A stretch of 64,000 bases of DNA from Bacteroidales bacterium (GCA_028277395.1 JANQGJ010000070.1:45850-109849), one strand, 5' to 3'. Shown: positions 28,139-37,560, counted from the first letter of the stretch. The notes: generated by a model from the letters alone, not told the origin. Numbers and translations are program-made.

Positions 28139-28453
28139 TTAGTTAGTTACGCCAAATGCCTGTAACATTTTCTCAATAATATCAGTAAAAAGTATAAAAT
28201 AAATACTTCCACCAATAAAAGTAGCATAAACAAGGTATGTTACAATTTTCGATAGTAAGGATTTATCATCTTCAACAGACTTTTTACCCCACCGGCTCGA
28301 CATTCTAAGTCGTAATTCTTCATTGTGTGACAGCTCGCTTTCGATCCCCATAGCGGCTTTCTTTTTTTCAAGTTCCTCCTTTTTCGGATCGTAGTATCTG
28401 GGAGTATAATTAAAAGACTTTGGCTTTGGTGTTTTGAAAGATATTAGTCGCAT
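28139..28453 (-). CDS. Conserved small membrane protein upstream of mutL
   Basis: This 104-aa protein has a basic N-terminus (FKTPKPKSFNYTPRYYDPKK), a charged coiled segment, a conserved-looking RMSSRWGKKS and one C-terminal transmembrane helix (about residues 70-95). No known domain is recognised. Its position ahead of mutL, and a -7-like TAATTTTG at 28475-28482 on the minus strand, suggest it heads the mutL-rhomboid operon. Confidence 0.7.
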   Translation of the reverse strand: MRLISFKTPKPKSFNYTPRYYDPKKEELEKKKAAMGIESELSHNEELRLRMSSRWGKKSVEDDKSLLSKIVTYLVYATFIGGSIYFILFTDIIEKMLQAFGVTN

Positions 28454-28558
28454 GACAGAATTTGTTGGTTAGTGCAAAATTAGATCATTTTTAGAAAAAC
28501 TTAAGCATATTGTATAGTCTGCCATAGTTAAAAATGGTTAAAGTGATGATTTACAGAC

Positions 28559-30529
28559 CTAAAATTGTTTGTCTGCCGGTATTTCAAATGAAAAAATACT
28601 TCCCTTACCGGTCTTGTTTTCAGCATAAAGAGTTCCGTTATGCCTGCTTATAAGATCTTTACAAATAGTTAATCCCAATCCTGTTCCTTTTTCATTTCTA
28701 ACACCAGTCTTACTCTCAATATTTTTATTCGTGGTAAGTATTGAAGAAAGTATATCATCTGATATTCCGATTCCGGTATCAGATACGGTAAAACTGATTT
28801 TTTGCTGCTTTTTTTCTGCGCTGACAACAACCTCACCTTCTGATGGAGTATACTTTAGGGCATTTGATATCAGGTTTGTAAGTATTATCATTAATATGGT
28901 TTGATCTGCAAAAATCTTTTCATCAATGTTGTTTTTAAACAATAGCTTTATATTATTCTCAGATGAATCAATCTTAAAAAGGCTATTCAAATCATTGAAC
29001 AATGTATTAACTAAAAACTCGTGTGGTGTAAAATGGATCTTTCCTGTTTGTGATCTGGACCATGTAAGCAGGTTGTTGAGAAGGTTTAGAGTTTCCCGTG
29101 TGGCTGAATGAATGATTACAGCATACTTATCTGCATTATTATATTTTTTTAGTTTAAGGTCTTCAATTAACAGGTCGGTAAATCCGAGCAAAGAATTGAA
29201 CGGACTTCTCAGGTCATGAGAAATAACCGAAAACATTTTATCCTTGGTACTATTTACTTCCTGAAGTTTTGCGTTCATTTTAAATTGTGAAAGCAGTTTT
29301 AACCCGATCATGAAGATCAGGAAAATCATGAGAATGATGATAATTATCAGATAGTAGCGATCTTTTTTCTGTGCTAACAAACTACTTTTGGCATCTTTAA
29401 GGTTTTGTTGCATTACATGGTTCTTTTGAAGCTGATTAAGTGTTTCAAATTGCTGCTCCGACAAAATAGAATCGTTTAATGCAATAAAACGTCCGAAACT
29501 TTCAGAAGCTTTTTTATATTTCTTCAGTATCTGGTAAAATTCTGCATATGTTTTATGAGTACTAACAATTTTCGATGGATAACCAATCTTGTGAGCATAT
29601 TTTTGTGCCTTATATAAAACATCTTCACCTTTTTCAATATCACCCAGTCTTGCATACACAAGGGCCAGGTTTAAATAAACATCTATCAAACCAAAATAAT
29701 AATTGTTGCTTAAATTAATTTCGAGTGATGCCTTAAATTTTTCGTAGGCGAGGTCGTAGTTTTCTTTCAGGTAGTAAATACTTCCCATTCCGTTTAAACA
29801 ATATGCAGTGTAAGTATCATTATTAATTTTTCTATGGCAATCGTATGATTCCTGATAAGTTTTCATAGCATCATCAAGAAGTCCCTGAACCTCATATGTT
29901 TTGGCAAGATCCATTAGTACTGATGCATACCCTATGGAGTCATGCATATCATGTCTGATATCACGTGCTTTTTTTAGATAATAAACAGAGCTGTCGTAAT
30001 CGCCTTTAACCCTGTAAACCAATCCCAGGTTGTAATAGCCATAAGCTATCCCATTCAGGTGGTTCAGACTTTCAAATATTTCAATAGATTGGCTGGTATG
30101 TTGTAAAGCCAGAGGTACATTTCCAGATAACATAAATGCATCACCCAGATTATTGTAGGAAAAAGCTATTTGTACAGAATCATTATTTTGCAGGCTCAGT
30201 GTTAACGCATTATGAAAATATGGAAAGGAGTTTTTAACATCGAATAAGTAATGGATATATATAACACCAATGTAGTTATTTAATCTTGGTAAATAATCTG
30301 TGATTTTATGTTCTGATGCCAGTTCCAGCGTTTCCAAACCAATGTTTAAAGCCAGGAGTGGATCTTCTTCTCGCAGCTTCCAGCATTTGGAACTTTTTTC
30401 TTTAACAATTTCCTGTGCCTGCTCATGGGAAAGCAGTTCGTTATTTGAAATATTTGGTTGTGATATTAACTCGAATCCAATTGAAACAATAAGAATTACT
30501 ACTATATCCCTAACATATGTCATCTGCAC
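28559..30529 (-). CDS. TPR-containing sensor histidine kinase
   Basis: The 656-aa protein has a signal-like N-terminus and then seven or so tetratricopeptide repeats (about residues 60-340; for example YNNLGDAFMLSGNVPLALQH and YGYYNLGLVYRVKGDYDSS). A transmembrane helix lies near 393-412. The HisKA box is SVISHDLRSPFNSLLGF, and the HATPase has NLISNALKYTPSEGEV, DTGIGI and GTGLGLTICKDLI. No receiver or HTH domain and no adjacent regulator are present, so it is orphan-type. Confidence 0.9.
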   Translation of the reverse strand: MQMTYVRDIVVILIVSIGFELISQPNISNNELLSHEQAQEIVKEKSSKCWKLREEDPLLALNIGLETLELASEHKITDYLPRLNNYIGVIYIHYLFDVKNSFPYFHNALTLSLQNNDSVQIAFSYNNLGDAFMLSGNVPLALQHTSQSIEIFESLNHLNGIAYGYYNLGLVYRVKGDYDSSVYYLKKARDIRHDMHDSIGYASVLMDLAKTYEVQGLLDDAMKTYQESYDCHRKINNDTYTAYCLNGMGSIYYLKENYDLAYEKFKASLEINLSNNYYFGLIDVYLNLALVYARLGDIEKGEDVLYKAQKYAHKIGYPSKIVSTHKTYAEFYQILKKYKKASESFGRFIALNDSILSEQQFETLNQLQKNHVMQQNLKDAKSSLLAQKKDRYYLIIIIILMIFLIFMIGLKLLSQFKMNAKLQEVNSTKDKMFSVISHDLRSPFNSLLGFTDLLIEDLKLKKYNNADKYAVIIHSATRETLNLLNNLLTWSRSQTGKIHFTPHEFLVNTLFNDLNSLFKIDSSENNIKLLFKNNIDEKIFADQTILMIILTNLISNALKYTPSEGEVVVSAEKKQQKISFTVSDTGIGISDDILSSILTTNKNIESKTGVRNEKGTGLGLTICKDLISRHNGTLYAENKTGKGSIFSFEIPADKQF

Positions 30530-30599
30530 CAGATCTTCGTGGATGAAGGTATTAAAATTAATAAAAAAACGGAAATATAGTCGTAAGTATTATCTAAAG

Positions 30600-31985
30600 T
30601 TAAATGTTCTTACTATTTATAACAATTAGTTTTTCCCTGGTCATTTCATTTATTGTGTATGGTATACCTCCGACTCCTATACCGGATGAATCACGTCCTC
30701 CAAACGGCATCCAGTCAACCCGAAACGCAGTATGGTCATTTATCATTACGGATGAGGCATTTATACGTGTTGCAACATTCATAATTGTGTCAATGTTTTT
30801 GCTGAAAACAGATGCCTGGAATGCAAAAGGAAGATTGTTGATCAATGGGATAATGTCATCCAGATTCTCATAAGAATAAACCGAAACTACCGGACCGAAA
30901 ATTTCCTGAGTAGATAAACTGGCATCTTCAGAGGTATTGTATATTACAGTAGGAGCATACAAAGTATTGCCGATCTGTTTACCTCCACAAAGAAGTTTGC
31001 CGCCAAGCATTAAGGATTCTTTTACCCAACTGTCAATACGATCAATTTCTTTGGTCAGTATTAGTGGCCCTACTTCGGTATTTTTATCAAGTGGATCGCC
31101 AACAACCAAATTGGCAGCCAATTTTGCAAGTCGATCTGCAATTTTTTCAGCAACTTCTTCATGTGCATAAACCTTCTGTACTGATACACAAACCTGTCCG
31201 GCATGATAGAAGCCACCCTTTAGTATTAAAGGCAGGAGTTCATCAATATCAGCATCTTTTTCAATAATAACAGGTGCAACACCCCCATGTTCAAGGGCAC
31301 ATCTTGTACCCGCAGCCAGTTTTGAACGTAAATACCATCCTGTTTTAGCTGATCCGATAAAAGATAAGTAGTTTACTCTCCGATCAGTAGCAAGAAATTC
31401 CGAAACTTCATCATTGCATATTATACACTGGCACCACCCGTCAGGTAAACCGGCTTCTTTCAATATTTCCATAAACCTGATACATGACAGGGGCGTGGTA
31501 AGGGCCGGTTTTATAATTACCGGTGCTCCGGCAGCAATTGCAGTTACAGTTTGGTGAATTACTAAGTTCAAAGGATGGTTAAATGCACTTATGGAAACCA
31601 CAACACCGATTGGTTCTCTTATGGTAAAGGCAAGCCGGTTTGTCGAGGACCGAGTGTGTCCCATGGGTATCTGATCGCCTGATAACGAATTAATCTGTTC
31701 AATTGCAATTTTAACACCGTTAATCGCACGCAGAACTTCAACTTTTGAATCGTTATATGGTTTACCTCCTTCACCGGCGGCTGTTATCGTTAATTCTTCA
31801 ATACACGATTCCATAATACTGATTACTTTTTCAAGAATTTCCACCCGTTTCCATGCGGGTATCCAACTGGATTTATCTTTAAACAACCTGTGAGCACTTT
31901 CAAGAGCTTTTTCTGCCTCACTTTTACCGGTTAAAGGAACTTTTTTTATAGGTTTAAGGTTGTATGGAGAGCTAACTTCTAACAT
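30600..31985 (-). CDS. Aldehyde dehydrogenase family protein
   Basis: The ATG at 31985 gives 461 aa. Features are NAD-binding (SFIGSAKTGWYL), the general-base Glu in CALEHGGVAPVII, the catalytic Cys in GFYHAGQVCVSVQ and the EIFGPVVSVY motif. It resembles lactaldehyde/succinate-semialdehyde-type enzymes; the true aldehyde is not readable. A longer start at 32084 adds 33 residues that cross the divergent promoter region and look non-coding. Divergent from the GroES-like gene. Confidence 0.88.
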   Translation of the reverse strand: MLEVSSPYNLKPIKKVPLTGKSEAEKALESAHRLFKDKSSWIPAWKRVEILEKVISIMESCIEELTITAAGEGGKPYNDSKVEVLRAINGVKIAIEQINSLSGDQIPMGHTRSSTNRLAFTIREPIGVVVSISAFNHPLNLVIHQTVTAIAAGAPVIIKPALTTPLSCIRFMEILKEAGLPDGWCQCIICNDEVSEFLATDRRVNYLSFIGSAKTGWYLRSKLAAGTRCALEHGGVAPVIIEKDADIDELLPLILKGGFYHAGQVCVSVQKVYAHEEVAEKIADRLAKLAANLVVGDPLDKNTEVGPLILTKEIDRIDSWVKESLMLGGKLLCGGKQIGNTLYAPTVIYNTSEDASLSTQEIFGPVVSVYSYENLDDIIPLINNLPFAFQASVFSKNIDTIMNVATRINASSVMINDHTAFRVDWMPFGGRDSSGIGVGGIPYTINEMTREKLIVINSKNI

Positions 31986-32040
31986 AAGTAATTGATTTTG
32001 AAAATTGATCAGGCTGGCGCTAATCTTTATAACCACCTGA

Positions 32041-32070
32041 TTGTAATACATACGAAAATAATTATTTTTG
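32041..32070 (+). promoter_or_regulatory. Bacteroidota-type promoter for the GroES-like gene
   Basis: A -33 TTG at 32041-32043 and a -7 box TATTTTTG at 32063-32070 are separated by 19 bp, matching the Bacteroidota consensus. The box lies 19 bp before the ATG. Confidence 0.7.
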
Positions 32071-32089
32071 CAATTCTCAAACATTTGAT

Positions 32090-32473
32090 ATGATTGAACA
32101 TAAAAACAGTCCGATAGACAGACTTATAGTTGTGGGCGACAGAGTGTTAATAAAACCGGTTGCCGAATCGAACAAAACCGGGGGAGGGTTGTTACTGCCA
32201 CCAGGATACAAGGAGAAAGAGGAGGTGCAAAGTGGTTATGTTGTAAAAGCAGGTCCGGGATATCCGATTCCTGTTCCATCAGATGACTTTGACGAGCCAT
32301 GGAAACCCCGTGAGGACAAAACCAGTTATATACCATTACAGGCCCAGGTTGGTGATCTGGCAATATTCCTGAAAAAAGGAGCTGTTGAATTTCAATATCA
32401 TAAAGAAAAGTATTTTATAGTGTCGCAGCACTCAATACTGTTACTGGAAAGAGATGAATTTACCGGTGAATAA
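32090..32473 (+). CDS. GroES-like co-chaperonin family protein
   Basis: This 127-aa protein has the Cpn10 fold marks GDRVLIKPV, TGGGLLLPPGYKEKEEVQSG and VVKAGPG. It carries an insert of about 25 residues (YPIPVPSDDFDEPWKPREDK) compared with the usual 95-aa GroES, and no groEL is adjacent. It is therefore probably a GroES paralogue rather than the main co-chaperonin. Confidence 0.75.
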   Translation: MIEHKNSPIDRLIVVGDRVLIKPVAESNKTGGGLLLPPGYKEKEEVQSGYVVKAGPGYPIPVPSDDFDEPWKPREDKTSYIPLQAQVGDLAIFLKKGAVEFQYHKEKYFIVSQHSILLLERDEFTGE

Positions 32474-32519
32474 ATCCCCAAACAATTTTCATAACACATC
32501 TATAATATTAAATACTTTC

Positions 32520-32527
32520 TATCTTTG
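32520..32527 (+). promoter_or_regulatory. Putative -7 box upstream of fabI
   Basis: TATCTTTG matches TAnnTTTG exactly and lies 46 bp before the fabI ATG. A -33 TTG at the right distance is not obvious. Confidence 0.45.
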
Positions 32528-32573
32528 CCGTTTGGAATCAATCTAAATAAAGACGAAATTAATTAGTTACGGA

Positions 32574-33428
32574 ATGTCATATAATCTATTAAAAGGAAAA
32601 AGAGGAATTATATTTGGTGCACTTGATGAGAAATCAATTGCCTGGAAGGTTGCTGAGAGAGCTTTTGAAGAAGGGGCTTCGATAACACTGAGTAATACAC
32701 CAACTGCACTCAGGTTTGGGCAGATTGATGAACTTGCCAGGAAATGTAATGCCGAGGTAATTCCTGCAGATGCTACAAAAACTGAAGACCTGACCCATGT
32801 ATTTGAGCGCTCGATGGAGATATTGGGAGGTAAAATTGATTTTGTACTACATTCAATTGGTATGTCTTTGAATGTTAGGAAGAAGCGTGTTTACAATGAT
32901 CTCGACTATAACTTTCTGAATAAAACGCTTGATATAAGTGCGGTGTCATTTCACAAGATGTTACAGGTAGCGTTTAAGCTTGATGCAATTAACAAATGGG
33001 GATCGGTAGTGGCATTATCATATATTGCTGCACAGCGAACTTTGTATGGATATAACGACATGGCAGATGCCAAGGCATTACTGGAGTCCATAGCACGAAG
33101 TTTTGGATATATTTATGGGAGGGAGCGTAAGATCAGGGTAAATACCATATCTCAATCACCAACTTTAACAACTGCGGGTTCAGGGGTTAAGGGTGTTGGC
33201 AGTCTGCTTGATTTTACCGAGCGTATGTCACCACTGGGCAATGCGAATGCCGATGAATGTGCTGATTACTGTGTAACCTTATTTTCGGATTTAACAAAAA
33301 AGGTAACGATGCAGAACCTGTTCCACGACGGTGGATTTTCCAATATGGGTATGAGTTTAAGAGCTATGCATGTTTATGATAAAAACCTTGAGGCAAAGCT
33401 AAAAGAGCTCAACGAAAAAGAAGATTAA
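32574..33428 (+). CDS. fabI: Enoyl-[acyl-carrier-protein] reductase, FabI type
   Basis: The 284-aa short-chain dehydrogenase-type protein has the FabI N-terminus (GKRGIIFGALDEKSIAWKVA), the LHSIGMS loop and the catalytic region YGYNDMADAKALLES with Tyr and Lys. The substrate loop SPTLTTAGSGVKG is also present. It reduces trans-2-enoyl-ACP in the last step of fatty-acid elongation. It is slightly longer than E. coli FabI because of a charged C-terminal tail. Confidence 0.88.
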   Translation: MSYNLLKGKRGIIFGALDEKSIAWKVAERAFEEGASITLSNTPTALRFGQIDELARKCNAEVIPADATKTEDLTHVFERSMEILGGKIDFVLHSIGMSLNVRKKRVYNDLDYNFLNKTLDISAVSFHKMLQVAFKLDAINKWGSVVALSYIAAQRTLYGYNDMADAKALLESIARSFGYIYGRERKIRVNTISQSPTLTTAGSGVKGVGSLLDFTERMSPLGNANADECADYCVTLFSDLTKKVTMQNLFHDGGFSNMGMSLRAMHVYDKNLEAKLKELNEKED

Positions 33429-33490
33429 CTATTTTTTATGTAATAGTACAGAAATATAATTGTTTTTTATATTTTTGCACCCTCAAAAAA

Positions 33491-33564
33491 GGCGAGGTAG
33501 CTCAGTTGGTTAGAGCGTCGGATTCATAACCCGGAGGTCACGAGTTCAATTCTCGTTCTCGCTA
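33491..33564 (+). tRNA. tRNA-Met (CAT anticodon)
   Basis: A 74-nt cloverleaf: acceptor GGCGAGG pairs with TCTCGCT with G-U pairs allowed, followed by discriminator A. The D-arm is GCTC/GAGC. The anticodon CAT is at 33525-33527 in a TTCATAA loop, and the T-arm is ACGAG-TTCAATT-CTCGT. CCA is not encoded. The closing base pair of the anticodon stem is an A-C mismatch. Elongator Met is more likely than initiator because the acceptor end is paired. A -7-like TATTTTTG lies at 33470-33477. Confidence 0.95.
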
Positions 33565-33571
33565 CAACAGA

Positions 33572-33598
33572 AACCCACCGCAGCGCGGTGGGTTTTTT
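33572..33598 (+). terminator. Strong intrinsic terminator after tRNA-Met
   Basis: A perfect 10-bp stem (AACCCACCGC / GCGGTGGGTT) with a 3-nt loop is followed by TTTT, 8 bp after the tRNA. Confidence 0.9.
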
Positions 33599-33685
33599 AT
33601 TTCCCAAAAAAATTACATTATGATGGAGGAGGTTTGTTTTAGTTGGGCTCCCATAAGAATCTTGAGAATCAGCGCAGCTAATTCT

Positions 33686-33785
33686 TTGTTGATAATATCT
33701 TTACGTATATTTGCACCTATTCATGCTAATTATCCGAAGATATTAGGTAGCAGATTATCAGGTGCATACAAGAAGTGTGTTTTTG
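33686..33785 (+). ncRNA. Candidate small RNA with its own promoter and terminator-like end
   Basis: In a gene-free stretch, TTG (33686-33688), a 17-bp gap and TATATTTG (33706-33713) resemble a promoter. Just downstream is a hairpin, GCTAATTATC-CGAA-GATATTAGGTAGC. Then ATACA-AGAAG-TGTGT with a T-run (about 33775-33784) could end transcription. That would give an RNA of about 65 nt. No ORF fits. This is inference from pattern only. The rest of the gap up to 34026 holds nothing I can identify. Confidence 0.3.
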
Positions 33786-34026
33786 CGTAAGCTTTATCTG
33801 GAGTGTTACCTGGTTTGATTTTTATACAAGCTTTCGGGAATATTCTGGTAATTTTCAAACCTCTACTGAAACTACAGTAATCTGCCATATGTTTTTGTTT
33901 CGTGATATTTTGTAAGTAGAAGACAGCCAGCGTTTTGTGATTCTGATTTGTAAGTTAAGGCAGGTGAGGTAGTTTGTTCGATTTGGAATAGTATCTATAA
34001 TCAGCTTTGGGGTATTTATAACCCAA

Positions 34027-34674
34027 TTAATGCTTATCATTCCAACTCCAATAGTCATACACTATCGGGTCTATAATAGCTTTCTTTGCCAGGTTCCTAA
34101 CGGCACGGGTTAGAATATCATATAGTTCATAACAATTAACATACTTCATTGTTGCATTTTTCGGAATAGAAATCCTGTAATTTACATCAGTAATCTCATT
34201 TATTATTTTTGTTAATGGTGCTAGCGTATAAAGATCAAACGGGACATGTTGGTATCTAATAAGTCTTTCGAGCTTAAAATCTGTTGACTCCTGAATGGTT
34301 TTGACAATAAGATTTATCATTTTAATTGCCGGACCAAATATTAAATATTCATTTGAATCCTGAATATTAGAAGCCCAATGGTTTATTAGAGAATGTGAAT
34401 ATTTGAGGATGAAATCATCATACTCGTTTTGATCATTTATTAAGCCTAATTCTTCAATAATTCTGTCAAAATTATCTGAGAACCATGTTCTAAAAATATC
34501 CGAGGGCTTTTTTCCTGTGATGCTTAGAGCCCGATAAATATTCGATCCAACAGAACGAATGATTATCTCTTCTTTATTGAGATGATTGTTTGGAAACGAA
34601 AAGCTTTTACGATATTCATGTAATTGCGATATTGCATCTTCCAAATTTTTGAACGTGTAGATTTCTTTTGGCAT
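34027..34674 (-). CDS. Hypothetical protein, unrecognised
   Basis: This 215-aa soluble, largely helical protein has no signal peptide and no family I recognise (KYSHSLINHWASNIQDSNEY and ERLIRYQHVPFDLYTLAPL are among its more structured stretches). It lies at the left edge of the accessory region, between tRNA-Met and the restriction-modification operon. The translation reads as real coding sequence with balanced composition. Its function is unknown. Confidence 0.6.
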   Translation of the reverse strand: MPKEIYTFKNLEDAISQLHEYRKSFSFPNNHLNKEEIIIRSVGSNIYRALSITGKKPSDIFRTWFSDNFDRIIEELGLINDQNEYDDFILKYSHSLINHWASNIQDSNEYLIFGPAIKMINLIVKTIQESTDFKLERLIRYQHVPFDLYTLAPLTKIINEITDVNYRISIPKNATMKYVNCYELYDILTRAVRNLAKKAIIDPIVYDYWSWNDKH

Positions 34675-34768
34675 GTTTTTGTTTTTGTTCGTTAAGGTAC
34701 ACAGTTTACAAAAGTTAAAGATAAGTGTTTACACTTTTTGAAGTTATAATTTCCATTAAATTTAACAG

Positions 34769-34806
34769 CCTTAAAATTAGCACTATCCGCCAAATGTTTT
34801 ATATAC
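34769..34806 (+). repeat. 38-bp direct repeat, left copy
   Basis: The segment from CCTTAAAATTAGCAC to the TATATAC end recurs at 48706-48743 in the same orientation, with 36 of 38 positions identical. The pair encloses the type I restriction-modification operon and the Fic genes. The flanking 34675-34993 gap holds no other clear gene. Confidence 0.8.
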
Positions 34807-34993
34807 TTTTTTAGGTGCTGGGCTTCCTTCATTATCAAGCAAATCAGTCTAATAATTGCTCTTATTTTTGTTTTATTTGGGTCGGCAGTTTTCCTGTGAG
34901 TTGAGGCAGCCATACTCTTTGACAAGTTTTGGTCTGTATGTTGTCTTTTTTGAGCGACTTGGCAATGTGTATGGATGCGATGGGCTGGCATAT

Positions 34994-36538
34994 CTATTCT
35001 GTTTGTCCGTTTATTGTTTCCATAATCTCTTTAAAACTATTTAATCCCGACTCTATGTTTTCAATAATCTCGCTTGCCAAAATATCAGGGTCAGGAAGAT
35101 TATCTAAATCTGTCAGGCTCTTGTCTTTTAGCCAGAAAATATCCAGGTTGGTTTTATCTCTTACCAGTATTTCTTCATATGTAAATTTTCGCCAACGACC
35201 TTCCTGTCCTGCCTTGCCGTCAGGCAGGTTTTCTTCGTTCCAGGTCTCGGTGCGTTTGTGGCGATTCTTTGGATTATAGCATTCAACAAAGTCCTTTAAG
35301 TTTGCCGTTGTCATTGGCTTCTTTTTAAGGGTATGATGAATATTGGTTCTATAATCATAAATCCATACTTCTTTGGTTTGGGCTTCTTTGCTTGCCGCTT
35401 TATTGTCAAAGAATAAAACATTTGCTTTTACACCATGTGCATAAAAAAGTCCAGTAGGTAAACGCAAGATGGTGTGTAAATCGGTAGTCATCATTAGTTG
35501 CTTTCGCACTTCTTCGCCTGCTCCACCTTCAAATAACACATTATCAGGAAGAACAACCGCTGCTTCTCCAGAAACTTTGAGCATGTTCTTGATATGCTGC
35601 AAAAAGTTAAGCTGTTTGTTGGAAGTGGTTTCCCAAAAATCCTGACGGTTGTAACTTAAATCTTCCTTTTCGGCTTCGCCTTGCTCGTTGGTAATTGTCA
35701 TGCTACTTTTCTTTCCGAATGGTGGATTAGCCAATACATAATCGTATCGGTTTCCGTCATCAGCAACTAAAGCATCATTTGAAGAAATAAAACTTTCACC
35801 GCCCATTTCGCCAATATTGTGCAAATACATATTCATTAAGCACAGGCGACGAGTGTTTGCAACAATCTCGTTTCCGTGGAATGTACTGTTTTTCAAAAAC
35901 TCCTTTTCTTCACGGTCAAGTTGATTGTTTGCAGTAATCCAGTCGTAAGCTGCTAAAAAGAAACCACCTGTACCACAAGCAGGGTCGGCAATGGTTTTTG
36001 ATGGTTTTGGCTGAACACAGGCAACCATTGTTTTAATCAGGGCACGAGGTGTAAAATATTGCCCTGCGCCCGATTTGGTATCTTCTGCATTCTTTTCAAG
36101 TAATCCTTCGTAAATCTTTCCTTTAATATCTGCACCCATCATCGACCAATCTTCCTGGTCAATCATATTGATTACTCGAGAAAGTTTGGCAGGGTCTTGA
36201 ATTTTATTCTGACTCTTGGTAAAAATCTGACCCAACATACCTTTTTCGGTACTCAAACTACGTAATAATTGGGAATAAAACGATTCTAATTCAGCACCTC
36301 GTTTGCCCGAAAGGGTTTCCCAATCGCAAAGTTCTCCGTCTTTAACTTCATTACCTTCTACATCTTTAATGCGAGGGAATTTTAAACCTTTACTGTATGG
36401 CGGTTTATTTAGTTCGTCCGCCATTTTTAAAAATAGCAGATAAGTAATCTGCTCCAAGTAATCGCCATAGCTAACGCCATCGTCGCGAAGTACGCTGGCC
36501 AAATTCCATATTTTCGATATTATTGTCGAATCTGTCAT
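34994..36538 (-). CDS. hsdM: Type I restriction-modification methyltransferase subunit
   Basis: The 514-aa N6-adenine methylase has the N-terminal HsdM domain, SAM motif I DPACGTGGFFLAAYDW, motif IV NPPFGKK and the C-terminal IFWLKDKSLTDLDNLPDPD segment. With HsdS it methylates the recognition site. A short in-frame insertion (residues LPDGKAGQ after TWNEEN) coincides with a near-palindromic DNA repeat. Its ATG overlaps the RhuM stop by 4 bp. It is the last gene of the operon. Confidence 0.95.
   Translation of the reverse strand: MTDSTIISKIWNLASVLRDDGVSYGDYLEQITYLLFLKMADELNKPPYSKGLKFPRIKDVEGNEVKDGELCDWETLSGKRGAELESFYSQLLRSLSTEKGMLGQIFTKSQNKIQDPAKLSRVINMIDQEDWSMMGADIKGKIYEGLLEKNAEDTKSGAGQYFTPRALIKTMVACVQPKPSKTIADPACGTGGFFLAAYDWITANNQLDREEKEFLKNSTFHGNEIVANTRRLCLMNMYLHNIGEMGGESFISSNDALVADDGNRYDYVLANPPFGKKSSMTITNEQGEAEKEDLSYNRQDFWETTSNKQLNFLQHIKNMLKVSGEAAVVLPDNVLFEGGAGEEVRKQLMMTTDLHTILRLPTGLFYAHGVKANVLFFDNKAASKEAQTKEVWIYDYRTNIHHTLKKKPMTTANLKDFVECYNPKNRHKRTETWNEENLPDGKAGQEGRWRKFTYEEILVRDKTNLDIFWLKDKSLTDLDNLPDPDILASEIIENIESGLNSFKEIMETINGQTE
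35208..35228. repeat. Near-palindromic repeat inserted in frame in hsdM
   Basis: The 21-bp segment is almost self-complementary (arms CCTGCCT..GC and AGGCAGG). It encodes the extra residues LPDGKAGQ where HsdM relatives I remember go directly from EEN to EGRWRKF. Its sequence resembles CCTGCC-type palindromic repeats seen scattered through Bacteroidota genomes. Confidence 0.6.
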
Positions 36539-37533
36539 TTCTTTAGTTTCTTAATGTCTTGTTCAAGTTCTTTAAGGCTGTTTTCTTTTTCAATCTTCTT
36601 TTGCTGTTCTTTGTATTTCTGATACTCCTCGGCAGATTTATTCAAAGCCTGTTTGTGACTTATTTTTCCTGCGTGGGTCAGCAATTCCCGTCCGTTTAGC
36701 TGAACAATGGCATCTAAACGCTGAATCCAGTCTTTCATGTACATGGGCGTATGTTGTTGTGCCATAGTTTCGGCAAATGCAAGGTATTGTTCCACAATTA
36801 ACCCAAGCAATCTCATTTCATCTTCGTTCAGATAATTTTTGGCAATGCTTACTTCGGCTTTTTTAATTTTCACCGAATTATCCTTGTCGTACGATTGCAT
36901 TCCCATTAAGGGCAACGATGCATCTACACGGCGGTAAACCAGTTCGGCTGCTGTTTGCTGGCTGATAGCCCACAATAGTTTGTTTTGCACGATTTTAAAG
37001 AACTCAATGGTTTTTTCATCCCTTGCATCGTAGTCGATACTGGTGGCGTAAATATCTTTCACTTTCTGATAAAAGAATTTTTCCGAAATACGTATTTCAC
37101 GAATGCGCTCCTGCAGTTCGTTAAAATAGTTCATTGACGAGCCTGTTTTAAAACGCTCATCGTTTAGAGTAAATCCTTTTATAATGTATTCTTTTAAACG
37201 CTGGGTAGCCCAAATTCGGAATTGTGTACCTTGCTGCGATTTTACCCGATAGCCAACCGAAATTATTACATCGAGGTTATAAAAATCCAGTTCACGTTCA
37301 ACTTCACGTTTTCCTTCAGTTTGAACTGTCCGGAATTTCCGGACAGTTGAACTTTTATCCAATTCGCCCTCTTTATATAAATTACCAATGTGCTCGCTGA
37401 TAGTACGTTTATCTTTACCAAACAATTGCCCCATTTGGTTTTGCGATAACCAAACGGTTTCTTCTTCCAATCGCACATCTATTTTTATGTTGCCATCAGT
37501 ATTTTGGTAAATTAGTATTTCGCCCTTTTCCAT
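36535..37533 (-). CDS. RhuM family protein in the type I RM operon
   Basis: The 332-aa protein has the RhuM (virulence protein RhuM/Bro-like) domain: EETVWLSQNQMGQLFGKDKRTISEHIGN, TVRKFRTVQTEGKREV and FYNLDVIISVGYRVKSQQGTQFRIWATQRLKEYII. The C-terminus is a Lys/Glu-rich coiled coil. Function is undefined; proteins of this group often accompany type I RM systems. The TVRKFRTV codons form a perfect 10-bp inverted repeat (37324-37348). Confidence 0.85.
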   Translation of the reverse strand: MEKGEILIYQNTDGNIKIDVRLEEETVWLSQNQMGQLFGKDKRTISEHIGNLYKEGELDKSSTVRKFRTVQTEGKREVERELDFYNLDVIISVGYRVKSQQGTQFRIWATQRLKEYIIKGFTLNDERFKTGSSMNYFNELQERIREIRISEKFFYQKVKDIYATSIDYDARDEKTIEFFKIVQNKLLWAISQQTAAELVYRRVDASLPLMGMQSYDKDNSVKIKKAEVSIAKNYLNEDEMRLLGLIVEQYLAFAETMAQQHTPMYMKDWIQRLDAIVQLNGRELLTHAGKISHKQALNKSAEEYQKYKEQQKKIEKENSLKELEQDIKKLKK

Positions 37534-37560
37534 TTTGCTCTTTATTAATGATGTTTTTAA

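Noticed and set aside
33491..33564. tRNA-Met as attachment site of an integrated island
   Set aside because: I found no second copy of the tRNA 3' end in the window and no integrase; a matching repeat might lie outside.
34692..34991. Leftward 99-codon frame between the 34027 gene and hsdM
   Set aside because: It spans the 38-bp repeat and a low-complexity stretch; the start is His-rich and there is no ribosome-binding site.
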